From a cyanobacterium endosymbiont of Epithemia clementina EcSB (GTDB lineage Bacteria > Cyanobacteriota > Cyanobacteriia > Cyanobacteriales > Microcystaceae), in NCBI RefSeq assembly GCF_029919255.1, contig NZ_CP123991.1:551110-615109 (forward strand): a stretch of DNA of 64,000 nt, read 5' to 3'. Position numbers and translations under genes: made by a program. Below the pieces are notes generated by a model. The model was not told where the DNA came from. It ran no database searches and was given only the letters and a program-made list of their open reading frames with translations. Positions 52,825 through 62,400 of the stretch are shown here, in pieces. Each line of letters begins with the position of its first letter. Positions within the stretch are counted from its first letter, which is position 1.

Positions 52825-54825
52825 ACTTATCTTTCTATCTAGACTTATTTCTAATGTAATAAATCGTTTACTAGCTAAATAATTTCTAAATTATCTGCTA
52901 CAGAATAGAACAGACGAACTTTTAGTCAGATTTTAATAGTAATTGCAAAATTTTTATAAGAAAAAATAAGGATTAGTTGATATTTATCTTAGTAGGAATA
53001 CTTTATTTATCAGTAGACTTGATCAGTTGTTTTCTTTAGTTTTAATTAGTTAAAACGGTTAAAATTCAAGGGTAACAATGGCAATCAAATTCACCAACAA
53101 TCTTGTATAAATAACTGTTTATAACACAGACATTAAATATGATGTATTAGGCAAATTTTTGTTATCAGGTTTAAACTGCAATATAATACACCTTTAGATT
53201 AACTTAACTTTTACTTTGAACATAAGTCTCTATAGTTTATCTATAAAAGAATTTTACTTAAATGCCATTTCAAAAGTACTTTTTATAAAAAAGTCTAAAA
53301 ATAAAGTAAAAAGTATTTTAATCTCTATTTTATTTAGATAACTAAACCTAGCAATAACAAATTTTTTTTTAAAACTAACGAAAACATAACACTTATCAAT
53401 CATTTTTTAGAGTGTTTAAATTAACTTCAATAAATACTTTAGGGCTAAAAATAATTTACTAAATAGTTATAAATATAACCCAAAATATAAGCAGTCTGAG
53501 TGTTTTCTCTTAAATGAACATCATCATAGTCAAAAGTGGGGTTTGGGGCTAAAAATAACATTTTTTAGTAAAGTTAAAAATATTATTTTTTTAGCAGCCA
53601 TGTTCATCATATCCGATTAGGCTACAGTCAGGGTAAGCCGATAAGATAATTTTTACCATTTCCAATAGCCGAAAAAAGAGGGTTGTATGGGTGTGTTCAC
53701 TAATGCTGACGACACAGTGTAGATGGAGTTCATCATAGAAAAAAACAAATTGTTTAATTTTTATACAAAAGTGAAAAATGTCAATAATAACCAGTTTATT
53801 GGTTAAATAAAGAATAATTAAAATTTGATAGACAAATATGAATGAAGGAGTTGATGAACAAATTCTCAGATGCTAATTAGTTAATGACTCAAAGGCCGTA
53901 GCGATAGTTACAATCAACTTTTGCGTAGTCATTGGAAACATAAAAATTGTGTTCTTAAACTTAAGAATGACACTCTTTGATAAACTTGCTCAAGTTGCTG
54001 TTTATTTAGAGGGAAGTCATATTTATTTCAGCCAATTTTTTGATTGATTAAGAGTTTGTCTATAAAATATTAATTGCTGGAAGAACGTCAAGTATATTTC
54101 TTTATTTCTACTATTAACGCACCATCTTACAATCTTTGGGTAGAATGAAGTGTAATGTTAAGAATTTTATGAAGTCAGAAATCAGAAACTGCTTTTGAAA
54201 GATACATTTTTGCCTTGCTCTAAATTTAAAATTAAGTCGAAATACTAGTTTGTTTGAAACCGAGCTATAACAATAGTTATATAAGCAAAAATAAAAATTT
54301 TTACCTAGCATATATTTTTTAATAATAGTCCTGGGAATTATCAGTTGTTTATTTAGCATACGTAGTCTACATTTAGAGAATAAAAATTTAAATAATTAGT
54401 TGCTTTTTTTGAAAAAATATTAGTTTCTTGTCTTTGTAAGCCCTTGCTTAAATCTCAATAAGTCTAATATGTTAGACTTGATTTAATTAAATAAAATTAA
54501 AGCCGTTAAACTTTCTTAGTTTAAATCAATAAGTTATTTATTTTTGCAGTTTAAATTAAAATTTAAACTGCAAAAATAAAAATTATATAGATATTTTTAG
54601 CAAAAGTATTTAATTTTACTTTTAATATTTAGATCTGTAGATCAGGCAAATTAATCTTCTCAAGAGATAATGGTAAATAATTATACTTTTATTCACTCTA
54701 TGGGATCATATATTTTATACTCTGTAATTTCACTACAGGCTTATTTTTATTAAAATTCGTCGCAGAAATATTATTCCACCACAATAAGTCATAATAGAGT
54801 ACGGAAATTTGTCACTAATTGCACC
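52825..54825. other. 2-kb gap before ubiD
   Basis: No intact gene was found. Minus-strand protein-like runs occur at about 53670-53740 (ELHLHCVVSISEHTHTTLFS), 53495-53545 (NPTFDYDDVHLRENTQTAY) and 53935-54060 (KYDFPLNKQQLEQVYQRVSF), suggesting one or more lost genes. The last resembles the C-terminal helical region of LeuA-type synthases, but I would not assign it. An 81-codon minus-strand frame at 54114-54359 looks like chance. The 21-bp-arm hairpin at 54537-54580 is the main structure. Confidence 0.5.
54537..54580. repeat. 21-bp inverted repeat upstream of ubiD
   Basis: The arms 54537-54557 and 54560-54580 are perfect complements over 21 bp with a 2-nt loop. It lies 245 bp before ubiD. The 3' side ends in A residues, not T. 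Confidence 0.8.
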
Positions 54826-56334
54826 ATGGCTAGAGATCTACGAGAATTTATCAATCAACTTGAACAACGGGGACAATTACGCCGGATTAAGGCATTAGTT
54901 GATCCTGATTTAGAGATTGCAGAAATATCGAACCGAATACTACAAGCAGGAGGACCTGGACTTTTATTCGAGAATGTCAAGGGATCAGATTTTCCTGTGG
55001 CTATTAACTTAATGGGAACCTTAGAACGCGTCTGTTGGGCGATGAGGATGGAAGAACCTCAAGATTTAGAGACTCTGGGTAGAAAATTAGCCATGTTACA
55101 ACAACCAAAACCACCCAAAAAAATCTCCCAAACAATTGATTTTGCTAAAATTCTTTTTGATGTGATTAAAGCAAAACCAGGTAAAAGTTTTTTTCCTCCC
55201 TGTCAACAAATGGTAATTAAAGGGGAAAACTTAAATCTGAACAGATTACCTTTAATTCGTCCTTATAGTGGGGATGCAGGGAAAATTATTACGTTGGGAC
55301 TAGTTATTACTAAAGACTGTGAGACTGGAATCCCAAATGTGGGAGTTTATCGTTTACAGTTGCAATCTAAAACTACCATGACAGTACATTGGTTGTCTGT
55401 CAGAGGTGGAGCTAGACATTTACGAAAAGCAGCAGAAAATGGTAAAAAATTAGAAATTGCCATCGCTTTAGGAGTCGCTCCCCTAATTATAATGGCTGCG
55501 GCTACTCCTATTCCGATAGACCTCTCAGAATGGCTATTCGCAGGATTATATGGAGGGTCAGGGGTGACATTGACGAAGTGTAAAACCTTAGATTTAGAAG
55601 TCCCAGCAGATGCGGAATTTATCCTAGAGGGAACTATTACTCCAGGCGAAGTTTTACCTGATGGGCCTTTTGGGGATCACATGGGATATTACGGAGGAGT
55701 AGAAGATTCGCCATTGGTTCGCTTTCACACCATCACCCATCGCAAAGAGCCCATTTATTTAACGACATTTAGTGGTCGTCCCCCCAAAGAAGAGGCGATG
55801 ATGGCAATCGCATTAAACCGTATTTATACCCCGATTTTACGACAACAAGTCTCAGAAATTACGGACTTTTTTCTACCCATGGAGTCTTTAAGTTATAAAG
55901 CAGCAATTATATCTATTGATAAAGCTTATCCAGGACAAGCAAGACGAGCAGCTTTGGCTTTTTGGAGTGCATTGCCTCAGTTTACTTACACTAAGTTTGT
56001 GATTATTGTAGACAAAGATATTAATATCCGAGATCCTCGTCAAGTGGTTTGGGCAATTAGTTCTAAAGTTGACCCCTCAAGGGATGTTTTTATCCTTCCA
56101 GAAACACCTTTTGACACCTTAGATTTTGCAAGTCAAAAATTAGGGTTAGGAGGCAGAATGGGAATTGACGCTACCACAAAGATGTATCCTGAAATCGACC
56201 ACAAATGGGGAGAACCGTTAGAATCTAATACAGATATATTTACAATGGTTAATCGCCGTTGGGTTGAGTATGGTTTAGGGGATATTATCCTGGATAAAGT
56301 TAATGACAATCTATTCGGTTATGACATCAGGTAA
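54826..56334 (+). CDS. ubiD: UbiD family prenyl-FMN-dependent decarboxylase
   Basis: UbiD decarboxylates polyprenyl-4-hydroxybenzoate in ubiquinone synthesis. In cyanobacteria the homologue is thought to act in plastoquinone synthesis. The 502-residue length matches UbiD. The prFMN/metal site is visible around VHWLSVRGGARHL and in EGTITPGEVLPDGPFGDHMG (E268-H288 region with the catalytic Glu E268/E275 and GDH 283-285), and the C-terminal region LGLGGRMGIDATTK is complete. The start at 54826 is a normal ATG. The required cofactor enzyme UbiX is encoded at 16604. It stands alone with decayed DNA on both sides. Confidence 0.95.
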   Translation: MARDLREFINQLEQRGQLRRIKALVDPDLEIAEISNRILQAGGPGLLFENVKGSDFPVAINLMGTLERVCWAMRMEEPQDLETLGRKLAMLQQPKPPKKISQTIDFAKILFDVIKAKPGKSFFPPCQQMVIKGENLNLNRLPLIRPYSGDAGKIITLGLVITKDCETGIPNVGVYRLQLQSKTTMTVHWLSVRGGARHLRKAAENGKKLEIAIALGVAPLIIMAAATPIPIDLSEWLFAGLYGGSGVTLTKCKTLDLEVPADAEFILEGTITPGEVLPDGPFGDHMGYYGGVEDSPLVRFHTITHRKEPIYLTTFSGRPPKEEAMMAIALNRIYTPILRQQVSEITDFFLPMESLSYKAAIISIDKAYPGQARRAALAFWSALPQFTYTKFVIIVDKDINIRDPRQVVWAISSKVDPSRDVFILPETPFDTLDFASQKLGLGGRMGIDATTKMYPEIDHKWGEPLESNTDIFTMVNRRWVEYGLGDIILDKVNDNLFGYDIR

Positions 56335-57167
56335 ATAGGTAGCTCTAAATAAATATTAAGAATGTAAGCTATTTTTTTATATCTCTTTTTTAAAAAATAG
56401 GGCGAACATTATATTGTTTAAATATACACTTTTTATGGTAACTCTTTCGTACAAAACTTTGTTCTACTTTTCTGATGGAAATCATATTAATCTTTAAATA
56501 TATTACCGGCAATTTTATAAATTTTTGGTTGATGTTATTTCCCTTGTACTATAAATCGTTATAAAAGAACAAATATAATTCTTTTCCTTCCCATTCTCTG
56601 AATTAAACTTTAAACTAAACTACTTAATATGCGCTGAGTAATTTTTTTAAAAAAATCTACATCTATTCCTTTCCTCTGTAACTTCTCTGAAAATTTCACA
56701 ATTCTTCTTTTTCTTGAATGCTCTACCTGAACTAAAAATTGTTTTCTTAATTGAATTTTTTTAAAAAATTACTCTATATAGAATTTATTTGACTTTCTAT
56801 TATCATCTGCTTAAACATAAAATTACTACTTTTATTCTTATTTTGAGCGATATATTTAGGCACAAGTGAATTTATATCTTTCTTGTTTTTAGACATAAAT
56901 ATATCCTTGATAAAGGAAATTAATTATTTAAATAATACTGAAAAAAATATTATTAGTAGTTTTATAGAAAAAAAGTTCTATTTTTTCTATAAAAATTAAA
57001 ATTTAAACAAAGTCAATATAAGACATTATCAGTTTATAACTAAACTTTAATATCTGTCTGATTAGTGCTCCCATTTTAGAAGATTAATTCCTACTTTTTA
57101 TTGTTTAGAAAAATTGTAAATCTGTTAGAATTCTTCTTGTTAAGACAGAGTAGCTTTTAAGTTTAAA
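56335..57167. other. 830-bp gap after ubiD
   Basis: No gene or recognisable remnant was seen. The DNA is very AT-rich with stops in every frame and no strong inverted repeat. Confidence 0.65.
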
Positions 57168-58559
57168 ATGATTCTAGACTATGATCTAGTTGTGATTGGA
57201 AATACTCCAGAAGCAGTTAAACTTAAAGTCCATGTTGCCTGGGTTATGGGAGACAAGAACAATAACCATTATACAAATATTGAGCACTATACTCTTGGTT
57301 ATTTAACTTATCTTGAACAACAATGGAAAATAACAACTCAATGGGATCTTGTTCCTGACTTTTCTCTATCTAATTTTAACCCAACTCATATTAAGACTTG
57401 GACGCAACAATTCAAAACCAATTTAAAAGAACAACATTCTCCCGCGGTATTAGCAGCAATGGGGGTAGATGTCATTGTTGAATCTGGAGAATTTTGTCGT
57501 TTTCCACAACAAGCTTTCGTCTTACCCCGTCGAAAATTGCGCTCGCGCACTTATCTTATTGCGACTGGTTCTATTTCTCTAATTCCTCCTATTATTGGCC
57601 TCTTAGAAGTAGGTTTTTTAACCGCAGAAACCATTTCTTTAGATAATCTTCCTCATGAGATAATTATTCTCAGTAAAACTACCATTGGAATCGAATTAGC
57701 CTAAAATTTAGGCTGTTTAGGTAAAAAATTACTTTGGTTGTTGAACAGTCTAATATTTTACCCGAAAAAGATTTTTCAGTTATTTAATTATTTCAAGGAC
57801 AATTAGAAGCTGAAGGTATACAAATATTAACCAAAAGTTCTATAACTGAAGTAAAAGAAATTAATAAAAGAAAATGGGTAACCGTTGGAAAAAAAGAAAT
57901 TGAAGCTGATGAAATCATTATAGCTATGGGAAATAAACCAAATATCAAAGGTTTCAATTTAGAAGGAGTAAAAGTTAAATTTACTTTTCAGACAATTAAA
58001 GTCAATCAAAAACTCCAAACAACTAACACTAAAATTTATGCTTGTAGCAGTGCTATTGGTGGTTGTAAACCCTCTAATATTGCTAAATATAAAGCTAGTT
58101 TTGCCCTAAAAAATAGGTTATTTTTTTTGTTTTAAGGTAAACTACTGTCATCTTTCTTGTGTAACTTTTACTCACCCTACTTTTAGCACTGTTGGACTAA
58201 CAGAAACAGAGGTAAGACAATAATATAAAACCAATATTATTGCGATTGAAGAATATTTTAAAACCTCATGTAAAGCCAAAATTATGGGGGAAATAACAGG
58301 TGTTTGTCAACTTATTATCCAGTGGAATAGAGAGATTTTGGGGTTTCATTTTCTGGGGTTTCAAGCGGAAGAATTAATCGGGATAATTGCGTTGGCTATC
58401 AATCGAAAAATCCCTATTCAAGATTTAGCACATCTATTTCCCCCGTCCCTAAGTATTTCTGCGATTTTATCCAAAAAAGTCCATCAGTGGAAAGATAAAA
58501 AATCTCAAAAAACCAATTTTTTATGCAAGTTGTCAGAAAAATTATCATGGCTTTTCTAG
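57168..58559 (+). pseudogene. Broken FAD/NAD-dependent pyridine nucleotide-disulfide oxidoreductase-like gene
   Basis: The first 178 codons are open (YDLVVIGNTPEAVKLKVHVA, later SRTYLIATGS) and end at 57704 in GIELA where the NAD-binding GxGxxG would continue. Similarity resumes in other frames: LVVEQSNILPEKDF, QLEAEGIQILTKSSITEV, DEIIIAMGNKPNI, IYACSSAIGG, THPTFSTVGLTETEV and the dimerisation end HFLGFQAEELIGIIALAIN to a stop at 58559. The total span matches a full mercuric-reductase/lipoamide-dehydrogenase-like gene. No CxxxxC redox pair is visible in the N-terminal part. At least two frameshifts and several stops make it non-functional. Confidence 0.88.
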
Positions 58560-58614
58560 ACTAGCTGTTATTCTTTTAGCGAAGAAAACCGAGTTAACAT
58601 CTGCTACAAAAATA

Positions 58615-59124
58615 TTAATCAATAGGGTTTCCTGCACGATCATAAACCATGATATCCCATTGACCATCTTGAGCAATCTCAAAAACAACACGATCACCAT
58701 CTGCATTAATCATAGGGTTACGAACTTCTGCTTGTAGATTTTCAGTGAGGCTACGTTTTTGTTGATTTTGGCGATCATAAAGATAAATATTTGATTTTCC
58801 CTGACGACTCGTCGCAAAAACAATGTAGCGGCCATCTTCAGAAATTGAAGGGTGAGAAGCGACTTCATCGAGAGAATTTAGTCCCGGTAAATCAATCAAC
58901 TGTCGTTTTTGTGCATTAAATAAATAAACATCTTGAGATCCATTGCGATCAGACACAAAAATGATATAGGAAGAAGTGACTTGGGGGGTTAATTCTGAAG
59001 AGCGACTATTTAATCCTCTTCCCCCCGGATCAAGGGGAAATCTCAGGAGACGGGGATAACCGCCACAACTATTCAAAAGAGTGGTCAAAATTGCCATCAA
59101 AATAAAGACAAAACACTTCACCAT
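58615..59124 (-). CDS. TolB-like beta-propeller lipoprotein
   Basis: A 169-residue secreted protein with a signal peptide and lipobox LLNSC (Cys at about residue 20), followed by two to three TolB/WD40-like PD40 repeats (IIFVSDRNGSQDVYLF, ISEDGRYIVFATSRQGKSNI, INADGDRVVFEIAQDGQWDI). Probably an envelope-anchored partial propeller. It starts immediately after the stop of the paralogous gene at 59125, with no spacer. The two products share the repeat pattern and probably arose by tandem duplication. The function is unknown. It converges with the flavin-oxidoreductase pseudogene. Confidence 0.8.
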   Translation of the reverse strand: MVKCFVFILMAILTTLLNSCGGYPRLLRFPLDPGGRGLNSRSSELTPQVTSSYIIFVSDRNGSQDVYLFNAQKRQLIDLPGLNSLDEVASHPSISEDGRYIVFATSRQGKSNIYLYDRQNQQKRSLTENLQAEVRNPMINADGDRVVFEIAQDGQWDIMVYDRAGNPID

Positions 59125-59724
59125 TTAAGGGTTAACAACTGAAGCACCATCAGGAATATCTAACTCTATTAAAGGACCGCGATCGAACACTTCAACATCC
59201 CATTGACCCAGCTTTGCTGTTTCAAAAACAATATAGCGTCCCTCGGGGCTAATTTGGGGATTTCTTACCCAACTTCGATACCCTTGGGTTAACAATTCGG
59301 CCTGTCTGGTGGCGCGATCATATAAAGCAACATCTGGCCGTCCTCGAATACTAGAAACATACACCATATAGCGTCCTGTTCGGCTTAAACTGGGACTGTC
59401 GAGAACAACATTATTCTGATTCAGTCCAGGTAAATTGACTAACTGTTTTCCCCGCAAATCATAAAGTAAAATCTGGCTGGTGCCATTACGATTGGAGACT
59501 AAAGCCAACCAGCGTCCATCACCACTTAGGGCTGGTTGACCATCATTATAGCGACTATTAAGTCCACCCAAAGCCTGAGAACGGTTAACAAAAGTACAAG
59601 AATTCAGCGAACTTATTAAAATTAATAGAACCAAGTAATGCAACGGAAAACATAAACCCAACCTTTTACTAGAAAAAAGTTTGGACGAATTTTCTGGGGC
59701 TAATTTTATTGGTCTAATTTTCAC
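59125..59724 (-). CDS. TolB-like beta-propeller lipoprotein, paralogue of the next gene
   Basis: A 199-residue protein with a longer N terminus before the hydrophobic signal segment and a lipobox-like SLNSC (Cys near residue 43). PD40 repeats follow: PALSGDGRWLALVSNRNGTS, SLSRTGRYMVYVSSIRGRPD and QISPEGRYIVFETAKLGQWD. A shorter start at an internal codon is possible given the long N-terminal region, but I see no ATG there. It is 15 bp downstream of the Ycf66 gene and directly abuts the second TolB-like gene, so the three genes probably form one transcript. No Tol-Pal partners are nearby. The role is unknown. Confidence 0.8.
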   Translation of the reverse strand: MKIRPIKLAPENSSKLFSSKRLGLCFPLHYLVLLILISSLNSCTFVNRSQALGGLNSRYNDGQPALSGDGRWLALVSNRNGTSQILLYDLRGKQLVNLPGLNQNNVVLDSPSLSRTGRYMVYVSSIRGRPDVALYDRATRQAELLTQGYRSWVRNPQISPEGRYIVFETAKLGQWDVEVFDRGPLIELDIPDGASVVNP

Positions 59725-59739
59725 TTGAATTAATCTAGA

Positions 59740-60573
59740 TTAATAATCGAAACGGGTAGGATTCGAATCATCATCATAGTGATCACTCTTTGATTCCTGA
59801 TCAGTACTCGATGGATTTATTTCCTTTCCTAGTTTGCGTTGTGGTTGATTAATAGGTTGATAATCGACATAATCGTCTAATGTAGCCTCCTCAGATGAAG
59901 AATTAGGATAATAGTTTTGATCAGATGGGGCATGGAGATGGTGTTTTCTAGAAGATCTAGGAGTAGTTTCTGGAGCTTGAGTGTCTGGACGAGGACGACG
60001 GGGGGTGGAACGTTCTTCCCACATATCAGAAGAATCACTCCAGGCATCATATGGTTGAGGGGAGGGTGAACTGGGGCGACGGGGACGACGTTGACGAGTA
60101 GGTTCGCGATCACTATAGGATTGAGTCGAGCGACGACTACTCCTAGAACTACGAGGTTCTTCATACCCTCTTAACCGGCGGTTATTAGCATATTTTGCTT
60201 CTTCTTCGTAGGGTTCGAGTCGATCCAATTCAGCCTCTGTGTAGACACGGGTTTTACTTACTCGACGCTCATCATCTACGACAGGGAAGTTTCGTCTAGC
60301 CTGCTCTGTTGTCGCGCCTCGCAGTCGAATAGTTTCCACTGCAAAAAATATGACTGAACCAGTCAGGAGGAACTGCCCAAACTGCAAAATAGGATCAAGT
60401 CGCCATCCTTGAAACAATAGAATCAAGCCACATAATAAACCTACTGCCGCAAAAAATATATCATGATCTCTCGATAATTCAGGACGGACAGACCTTAAAA
60501 AATATAAGCCGGCTCCCGCCACTGCCAGAAATATACCAAGAATGCTGGCTGAGTTCAACCCAAAATTTACCAT
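59740..60573 (-). CDS. ycf66: Ycf66 family membrane protein
   Basis: A 277-residue protein of the Ycf66 family, known in cyanobacteria and some plastids, without defined function. Three hydrophobic helices are near residues 8-27, 39-57 and 66-82 (SILGIFLAVAGAGLYFL; FAAVGLLCGLILLFQGW; FLLTGSVIFFAVETIRLRG), the conserved part of the family. The rest (about 115-277) is a low-complexity Arg/Ser/Pro/Asp tail, probably disordered. The first gene of the run with the two TolB-like lipoproteins. Retention is notable as Ycf66 is usually associated with photosynthetic lineages. Confidence 0.88.
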   Translation of the reverse strand: MVNFGLNSASILGIFLAVAGAGLYFLRSVRPELSRDHDIFFAAVGLLCGLILLFQGWRLDPILQFGQFLLTGSVIFFAVETIRLRGATTEQARRNFPVVDDERRVSKTRVYTEAELDRLEPYEEEAKYANNRRLRGYEEPRSSRSSRRSTQSYSDREPTRQRRPRRPSSPSPQPYDAWSDSSDMWEERSTPRRPRPDTQAPETTPRSSRKHHLHAPSDQNYYPNSSSEEATLDDYVDYQPINQPQRKLGKEINPSSTDQESKSDHYDDDSNPTRFDY

Positions 60574-60984
60574 TACCCCTCTCCATTCTCCATTCCTATA
60601 GTAGCGAGTTTTGACAAGGGATTTCTACTTTTTACTTCTAGGATATCTAGAGAACATCCCCGTCTTTAAAAAAGTTAATATTTTGATTGGGACAAACGTT
60701 TTTACTATAAAATGCCCGGCTGTGTTACTTTAGCCAATAAAAATTGAATCAACTGTGATAAGGATAAGGATAACGACGATAATATTTCTCAAAACCATAC
60801 TCCACAAGAAGTTCGCTAAATAAAGTGCCATATAATTCTACACTGCTAATTTGGATACGCTTATCTACCTTATCTTAAAGGGTTTTCAAGCAATTACGTT
60901 AATGAATTTACTAGCTAGAGATAACCTGAATTAGGGGAGTATCCGAAGTCACTACAAATTTTTAGGAGACAATTGTTGATTAGA
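60574..60984. other. 410-bp gap between the citrate synthase and Ycf66 genes
   Basis: No gene was recognised. A plus-strand fragment near 60780-60830 (NISQNHTPQEVR) could be a relic, but nothing else supports it. The citrate-synthase terminator and the Ycf66 promoter should lie here. Confidence 0.5.
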
Positions 60985-62103
60985 TTATCTCTCTGTGATG
61001 GGAGACCATTTTTGTTCGCTCGGTCCAGTGTATATAGATTTAGGACGAATAATGCGATCTTGTTCAAGTTGTTCAAAACAATGAGCTAGCCAGCCAACCA
61101 CTCGACTAATTGTGAATGTACTAGTAAATAGGGGCGTAGGAATATCCAGTCCATGCAAAACTAGTGCAGTGTGATATTCAACGTTTGTTTTAATCCTTCG
61201 GTGGGGTTTGTATTCCTTAAGTAGCCTTAAAGCAATTCTCTCGACATCAATTGCAAGAGTCCAGAACTTGGAGGATCCCTTGTGGTGCCAAAGATCCTCG
61301 GCTACTTCAGAAAGAAGTACCGCCCGTGGATCTTTAACCCGATAAATACGATGACCAAAACCCATTAGACGCTCTCTACTTTCAAATTTATGCCGCAAGT
61401 AGGGCTCTATCTCCGGAAATTCTTTGATCTCTAATAACATGTCAATAACTGGCCCCGGTGCGCCCCCGTGAAGAACCCCCTTCAAAGCACCAATAGCTGC
61501 AGTTATAGCAGAGACAAAATCTGAGCGAGTTGACATCACTACTCGTGCGGCAAAAGTGGACGCATTGAGTCCATGTTCTACAACTGTGTTGAGATAGATT
61601 TCTAGTCCTCGAACATGCTCTGGAGAAGAGTCTTTTCCTGTAAGCATATAGAGGTAGTTAGCTGCATGACCTAATTCGGGGTGGGGAGAAATCACAGTTT
61701 TGCAATTGATTAATCTCCAATAAGTCGCAGTAATTACAGGAATTGATGCAATTATCTTAAGTGCACCACTAATCCCTTCCTTATCCATACGATGTGAATG
61801 CATATCCATTGACAGGCAACTTACTCCAATCCGCAAGGCCTCTGTTGGCTCAATCTGATTTTCAGCTGCACTCTTTAGGACATCTAATATCTTGGGATCA
61901 AGACATCGATGACCTAATAACTTCTCAGTGAGTTCCTCCAATTCACCTTGTGTAGGGAGATGGCTGTGCAGAAATAAAAAAACAATCTCCTCAAAGGAGG
62001 CATTAATGGCAAGTTCTTCAAACGGAAACCCTAATATAGTTAACTTACCTAACTGCCCATCGATTTTACTGAGGTGATTGGGAATATTGTCCATATACTT
62101 CAA
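60985..62103 (-). CDS. gltA: Citrate synthase family enzyme (atypical subtype)
   Basis: A 372-residue citrate synthase fold protein that would condense oxaloacetate with acetyl-CoA (or propionyl-CoA). Active-site residues visible are H212 in VLHGGAPGP, H251 in GFGHRIYRVKDPRA, and E309 in TNVEYHTALVLHG, where most citrate synthases have Asp. The sequence differs clearly from the usual cyanobacterial GltA (which has GGPLHGGAN and NVDFYSG) and resembles the citrate/methylcitrate synthase group of Firmicutes, Actinobacteria and Chloroflexi. Base composition is slightly more GC-rich than its neighbours. Both points suggest lateral acquisition, as an inference. The frame is complete. The start ATG at 62103 may be preceded by others, as the N terminus is short. 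Confidence 0.85.
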   Translation of the reverse strand: MKYMDNIPNHLSKIDGQLGKLTILGFPFEELAINASFEEIVFLFLHSHLPTQGELEELTEKLLGHRCLDPKILDVLKSAAENQIEPTEALRIGVSCLSMDMHSHRMDKEGISGALKIIASIPVITATYWRLINCKTVISPHPELGHAANYLYMLTGKDSSPEHVRGLEIYLNTVVEHGLNASTFAARVVMSTRSDFVSAITAAIGALKGVLHGGAPGPVIDMLLEIKEFPEIEPYLRHKFESRERLMGFGHRIYRVKDPRAVLLSEVAEDLWHHKGSSKFWTLAIDVERIALRLLKEYKPHRRIKTNVEYHTALVLHGLDIPTPLFTSTFTISRVVGWLAHCFEQLEQDRIIRPKSIYTGPSEQKWSPITER

Positions 62104-62400
62104 AAATCTGACTGACTGAGATGGATATCACACCACGAACTCCCACATATTGTAGCATAGTCAGATTATATATTTACCACTTAGGTAAAAAGCTTTAAAA
62201 AGCTTACCTATTACGTCTTATATCTCCATCCTAGTTAATTGGAATGCGTTATTAGAGTAATTTTGACATCTTCAAAAAAACCATCTTTGTAAGGCGACAA
62301 AAGCCATATTGCATGACTATGATTCCTCTGTACATTGCCTTTTAGCTTAAATGTTAAAAACAATAGTTAACCCTTTTATTAGGGGCTAACTATTATCTAG
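62104..62400. other. 300-bp gap between lepA and the citrate synthase gene
   Basis: It contains the lepA terminator (62356-62394) and a bulged hairpin at 62182-62210 built on AAGCTT repeats, about 80 bp before the citrate synthase start. No gene was seen. Confidence 0.6.
62356..62394 (-). terminator. Terminator after lepA
   Basis: Read on the minus strand, AATAGTTA and TAACTATT pair over 8 bp, then after one mismatch CCC/GGG pair, enclosing an AT loop. The stem is followed by GTTTTT. It begins 7 bp past the lepA stop codon, fitting an intrinsic terminator. Confidence 0.75.

Noticed and set aside
54114-54359. 81-codon minus-strand frame
   Set aside because: Composition is dominated by Lys/Phe/Tyr/Ile as expected for AT-rich random DNA, with no motif or ribosome site.
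9455-60984. CRISPR arrays, transposase genes or integrase/attachment sites
   Set aside because: I saw no regularly spaced direct repeats, no transposase or integrase motifs and no tRNA-end duplication; the inverted repeats differ in sequence from one another, so they are not insertion-sequence ends.
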